A DNA stretch of 9,804 bases, taken from NCBI GenBank assembly GCA_028290305.1, contig JAQGKC010000462.1, positions 1 to 9,804 on the forward strand, in the 5' to 3' direction. Position 1 is the stretch's first letter; every line of letters begins with the position of its first letter. Position numbers and translations under genes: made by a program. The notes under the pieces were generated by a model that was not told the origin of the DNA, made no database searches, and saw only the letters and a program-made list of their open reading frames with translations. This stretch comes from Bradyrhizobium sp. (GTDB lineage: Bacteria > Pseudomonadota > Alphaproteobacteria > Rhizobiales > Xanthobacteraceae). Below, in pieces: positions 7,237-9,804 of the stretch.

Positions 7237-7343
7237 ATGATCGCCCTCCGGATCAGCGGCTACCGTCGGCAAAAGACGGCTCCAAGGCCCGTTCGGTAAC
7301 GAACCGTTCCGCCAATTATCCGACGGCGCTGCAATGTCTTGCC

Positions 7344-8387
7344 TCATGGGATAAGCACCGCGCGGCCCGGTACACGACCGTGATGAAGATCATGCAGCGC
7401 GTCGTTGGCTGCACTCAGCGGATATTCGCGTGTCTTAAGATCGACCAGGCCACGGTCCGCCAGGGCCATGAGTTCGACAAGTTCGGCGTAGGTCCCGACA
7501 AGATTGCCGACGATGGTTTTTTCGGACGTGATCATGTCGATGGTCGGAATATCGATACGTCCGCCGTAACCAACGATGTAATAGAAGCCGGCGTTCCTCG
7601 TCATCGCCAGGCCCTTGGCGATCGCATCACCCTCACCGACGAAATCGATGACGGCTTCAGCTCCGTGACCCCCGGTCAGTGACAGGACTGCTTCGACCTC
7701 ATTGCCGTCCGCCTTCACCACATGGTCCGCGCCGCAACTCCGGGCTAGTTCGAGCGCGCCCGGCGCGCGATCGGTCACGATGATCTCGGCCGCACAGAGA
7801 GCCTTCAAGACCTGGATACCGATATGCCCGAGACCACCGGCTCCGATAATTACCGCGTATTGACCGGGCAGCAGATGGCGCGAAGCTTTCTTGGCGGCAC
7901 GATAGGCCGTGAGACCAGCGTCGGTGTACGGAGCAACGTCCTTGGGCGCGAGGGTCTTCGGCAGCTTGATCAGACTGCGCACGCCGGTCAAAAGAATCTG
8001 GGCATAGCCGCCATTGGCATTGATCCCCGGAAAGACGCTCTCTTCGGCGTGCATGTCATCTCCGCGACGACACGCCAGACAATGGCCACTGGTGACGAGC
8101 GGATGACAGATAACCGGGTCGCCCTTCTGGAACCCGCTGACGCCCTTGCCAACCTCTTCAATCCAGCCGGCGTTCTCATGCCCCATGAGATAGGGCAGAT
8201 TGACATTGGATTTTTCGCGCCAGATGCCTTCGACGATATGGAGATCGGTTCTGCAAACGCCTGCGCCACCGATGCGGACGATCACGTCTGTGGGATTCTC
8301 GATGCGCGGATCTACGACATCTTCGAAGCTGACGAATTCCTTCGCGCTCAGGGTTTCGTCGTAACGATGCAGAACGGCGGCTTTCAT
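7344..8387 (-). CDS. Zinc-dependent medium-chain alcohol dehydrogenase
   Basis: 347 aa MDR-superfamily dehydrogenase, first gene of the operon. Catalytic-zinc positions are C45 (GVCRTDLH), H70-E71 (GHENAG) and D156 (YTDAGLT). The Rossmann motif GAGGLGHIG is at 182-190, followed by acidic D206 in IIVTDRA, which suggests NAD rather than NADP. The structural-zinc lobe is degenerate: in SGHCLACRRGDDMHAE only C103 and C106 remain, with Ser100 and Ala114 where the first and last cysteines would be. The frame is open to 8525, but homology begins at MKAAVLHRYDET (8387), AAGGGA lies seven bases upstream of that ATG, and the sigma-54 promoter falls inside the extension. Likely role is oxidation of the monooxygenase product, for example 2-propanol to acetone (inference from context). 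Similar adh genes accompany actinobacterial prm clusters. Confidence 0.93.
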   Translation of the reverse strand: MKAAVLHRYDETLSAKEFVSFEDVVDPRIENPTDVIVRIGGAGVCRTDLHIVEGIWREKSNVNLPYLMGHENAGWIEEVGKGVSGFQKGDPVICHPLVTSGHCLACRRGDDMHAEESVFPGINANGGYAQILLTGVRSLIKLPKTLAPKDVAPYTDAGLTAYRAAKKASRHLLPGQYAVIIGAGGLGHIGIQVLKALCAAEIIVTDRAPGALELARSCGADHVVKADGNEVEAVLSLTGGHGAEAVIDFVGEGDAIAKGLAMTRNAGFYYIVGYGGRIDIPTIDMITSEKTIVGNLVGTYAELVELMALADRGLVDLKTREYPLSAANDALHDLHHGRVPGRAVLIP

Positions 8388-8448
8388 CTCCCGGTCCCTT
8401 CTTTTCTGCCGCTTCGGCACGGCTTCGGTATTTTTCTCCTCCCTGATC

Positions 8449-8464
8449 AGCAACTGTCGTGCCA
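8449..8464 (-). promoter_or_regulatory. Sigma-54 (RpoN) promoter of the adh-prm operon
   Basis: On the minus strand the sequence reads TGGCACGACAGTTGCT, matching the -24/-12 consensus TGGCACG-N4-TTGCW at every defined position. GG is at 8463-8462 and GC at 8451-8450, spaced by exactly 10. The predicted transcription start is near 8438, giving a leader of about 50 bases before the dehydrogenase ATG. The sigma-54 activator encoded directly upstream supports the assignment. Confidence 0.93.
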
Positions 8465-8468
8465 GCGC

Positions 8469-8492
8469 TTCAACGCGTTGAAATTTCAACGC
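8469..8492. repeat. Overlapping palindromes built from three TTCAACGC units
   Basis: The 8-mer TTCAACGC occurs at 8469-8476, inverted at 8475-8482 (GCGTTGAA), and direct again at 8485-8492. This gives a 14-bp perfect palindrome (8469-8482) overlapping an 18-bp perfect palindrome GCGTTGAAATTTCAACGC (8475-8492). It begins 5 bases upstream of the -24 box, closer than usual for a bacterial enhancer. It could bind a second regulator, or an activator acting from a proximal site. Confidence 0.6.
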
Positions 8493-8517
8493 AATGTTTA
8501 AAGACCTCCGCTGGAAC

Positions 8518-8567
8518 TGTTGCACCGATGAACAATTTTATGAGCAAGGATGTTGACCCGCGGAACA
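8518..8567. promoter_or_regulatory. Candidate upstream activating sites: two TGTT-N9-AACA inverted repeats
   Basis: Site 1 is TGTT (8518-8521), nine bases, AACA (8531-8534). Site 2 is GATGTT (8549-8554), nine bases, AACATC (8564-8569), with six-base arms. The centres, 8526 and 8559, are 33 bp apart, about three helical turns, and lie roughly 88 and 121 bases upstream of the predicted start. Spacing and distance suit a sigma-54 activator enhancer. Binding by the adjacent regulator is inferred. Confidence 0.5.
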
Positions 8568-8704
8568 TCATGCGGCGCAGCATATTTCGGCCTTTGATAT
8601 CTCTCGCGTACGCGTAAGGTGACGATCGCGATGTCCGGTCGAGACCGACAAGATTGGCGCATGAGCCAGCACGGTCTTCGGAGAAACATCCACGGAGGAA
8701 AAAC

Positions 8705-9804
8705 ATGCTGTCCACCGAGGAGCGCGTCTCGCTTGCGCGTCGCGAACTCGAACGTCATGGCACGGTTTCGACCGAACTCTTGCCGCCAGACATTCTGGAA
8801 AGCTGGAAGCGCTGCGCCGACGTCCAACTGGATCCCCGCCGCCCGCCGCCGCTTCATATCGAGGGAGCCGCCGTGTTGCGAGCGGCACGGCAACGGCATG
8901 AACTCGTGTTGCGCCTCGCAATGGCGGAAATGCACAGTCTTCACAGCCAGATCGCCGGAACGAATTTCGTGATCGCCTTCGCGTCGCCTGACGGCATGTT
9001 GCTGGACATGGTGGCCGACGACAGCTTCCGGACGTCAGTGCATGGCGCTTCGATCAGGCCGGGAGCTGTCTGGTCGGAGGCACGTTGCGGAACCAATGCG
9101 CTGGGGACCGCTTCCATCATGCGCCGCCAGGTTCTTGTTCACGGCGCCGAGCATTACTTTCCACGTTTCGGCGGGCTTACCTGTGTCGCCTCACCGGTTT
9201 TCACCCCGAATGGATCATTGGCGGGCATGCTGGATGCTTCATCGGACTGCAGATCGCGCCAGGAACACACCCAGGCGCTGGTGGCGATGGCAGCGGCGCA
9301 GATCGAGAACGGCCTGTTTCGCCGGCAACATGAGAACGACCTGCTGATCGCCTTCCATAGCCGGAGCGAATACGTGCATACGCTCAGCGCCGGATTGCTC
9401 GCTGTAGATCGCGACGGTCGAGTGCTTGCATTAAACGGACGTGCCAAGAACCTACTGCAGGGTCTAACCATCACCCCTGGGCAGCTCTTCGAGGAACTGT
9501 TCCGGACACCATTCCGATCTTTCCTTTCGGAAAGTCGCAGGCAGGAGCGCCAGCGATTAGAGGATACAATTGGGAGCACGTTTGTAGCGACGATCGAGAA
9601 TCTTCGCTCAACCGAGATGCCGCGGCGGCCGGCAACGCCGCCCAGACCGGCGGTGCTCGGTTTCGTCGCCCGCGATCCGGCAGTGCAGGCGATCGTGCGT
9701 CAGGTCGAGACCGCGGCAGCGCGCAAGATGCCGATCCTGATCCGTGGCGAGACCGGCACCGGCAAGGAACAGCTCGCCCGCCACGCTCACGCCGCCAGCG
9801 GACG
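8705..9804 (+). CDS. AcoR/MimR-like sigma-54-dependent transcriptional activator (partial, N-terminal 366 codons)
   Basis: Enhancer-binding protein, cut by the right edge, so the rest of the AAA+ domain and the DNA-binding helix-turn-helix are not seen. The start ATG at 8705 has GGAGG (8694-8698) upstream. Residues about 65-205 form a GAF-like sensor with the AcoR-family signature WSEARCGTNALGTA (123-136) and FGGLTCVASPVF (155-166). Residues about 220-300 resemble a PAS domain (LSAGLLAVDRDGRVLALNGRA). After a Pro-rich linker (306-316) the AAA+ domain begins, with Walker A GETGTGKE at 348-355. It is divergent from the operon, which has a consensus sigma-54 promoter; MimR in Mycobacterium and PrmR in Methylocella occupy similar roles. 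The inducer, perhaps propane, an alcohol or acetone, cannot be read from sequence. The interrupted end is due to the window, not a mutation. Confidence 0.94.
   Translation, partial: MLSTEERVSLARRELERHGTVSTELLPPDILESWKRCADVQLDPRRPPPLHIEGAAVLRAARQRHELVLRLAMAEMHSLHSQIAGTNFVIAFASPDGMLLDMVADDSFRTSVHGASIRPGAVWSEARCGTNALGTASIMRRQVLVHGAEHYFPRFGGLTCVASPVFTPNGSLAGMLDASSDCRSRQEHTQALVAMAAAQIENGLFRRQHENDLLIAFHSRSEYVHTLSAGLLAVDRDGRVLALNGRAKNLLQGLTITPGQLFEELFRTPFRSFLSESRRQERQRLEDTIGSTFVATIENLRSTEMPRRPATPPRPAVLGFVARDPAVQAIVRQVETAAARKMPILIRGETGTGKEQLARHAHAASG

Larger units (their letters stand above)
8388..8704. other. Divergent intergenic control region (317 bases)
   Basis: No credible gene lies here. It separates the operon (leftward) from the sigma-54 activator (rightward). 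It holds the sigma-54 promoter, the TTCAACGC palindrome cluster and the paired TGTT-N9-AACA repeats, listed separately. The segment from about 8531 to 8547 is locally AT-rich and could bend. I found no convincing IHF consensus match. Nearer the activator there is a 10-bp palindrome CGCGTACGCG (8605-8614) of unknown significance. I found no convincing sigma-70 promoter for the activator gene. Confidence 0.8.

Noticed and set aside
7824..8501. Plus-strand open frame of 225 codons opposite the dehydrogenase
   Set aside because: It is opposite a well-matched MDR dehydrogenase and would run through the sigma-54 promoter; no motif.
8388..8525. Upstream 46-codon extension of the dehydrogenase
   Set aside because: It spans the sigma-54 promoter and its predicted start site, and MDR homology begins at 8387 with its own ribosome site.
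8544..8559. Second sigma-54-like box on the minus strand (GG...TTGCT)
   Set aside because: GG to GC spacing is 11, not 10, and the -24 side does not match TGGCAC.
8553..8586. Sigma-70-like promoter (TTGACC ... CATATT) for the activator gene
   Set aside because: The 22-base spacing is too long and the -10 match is poor.
1..9804. Transposase genes, tRNA or rRNA genes, CRISPR arrays
   Set aside because: No transposase motifs, no terminal repeats, no cloverleaf, and no regularly spaced repeats were seen on either strand.

Overview
The window holds most of a propane-monooxygenase-type (group 5 soluble di-iron monooxygenase, Prm/Mim family) gene cluster. High GC, GC-rich third codon positions and protein character suggest a Gram-negative proteobacterium, most plausibly an alphaproteobacterium of the Hyphomicrobiales (Bradyrhizobium/Rhodopseudomonas/Methylocella-like). 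This is inference, because no taxonomic marker lies in the window.

Layout. All genes from about 8390 down to 1 lie on the minus strand and look like one long operon, read right to left: zinc alcohol dehydrogenase (7344-8387); two small unrecognised genes (6910-7236 and 6684-6917); hydroxylase alpha subunit prmA (4888-6558); reductase prmB (3747-4787); hydroxylase beta subunit prmC (2600-3685); coupling protein prmD (2209-2562); an amidohydrolase-2 family protein (1095-2111); a DUF59/MIP18-domain protein (346-1098); and the first 98 codons of a GroEL-type chaperonin (1-295, cut by the window edge). On the plus strand, diverging from the dehydrogenase, is an AcoR/MimR-like sigma-54 activator (8705-9804, cut after its Walker A motif).

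Regulation. The 317-base divergent intergenic region carries a consensus-perfect sigma-54 promoter reading into the operon (8449-8464), a dense palindrome cluster just upstream of it (8469-8492), and two TGTT-N9-AACA inverted repeats 33 bp apart (8518-8534, 8551-8567) at enhancer-like distance. This fits the adjacent sigma-54 activator. A very strong 12-bp hairpin without a U-tract sits between prmA and prmB.

How it works together (inference from family knowledge): NADH electrons pass through PrmB (2Fe-2S and FAD) to the PrmA/PrmC di-iron hydroxylase, gated by PrmD. Alkane, probably propane, is oxidised to the secondary alcohol; the dehydrogenase converts this to a ketone. The dedicated GroEL, and possibly the DUF59 protein, would help fold or metallate the hydroxylase. 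The amidohydrolase and the two small genes have no assigned role. The least explained parts are the two small genes between adh and prmA, the extended C-terminus of the DUF59 protein, and the intergenic DNA architecture.
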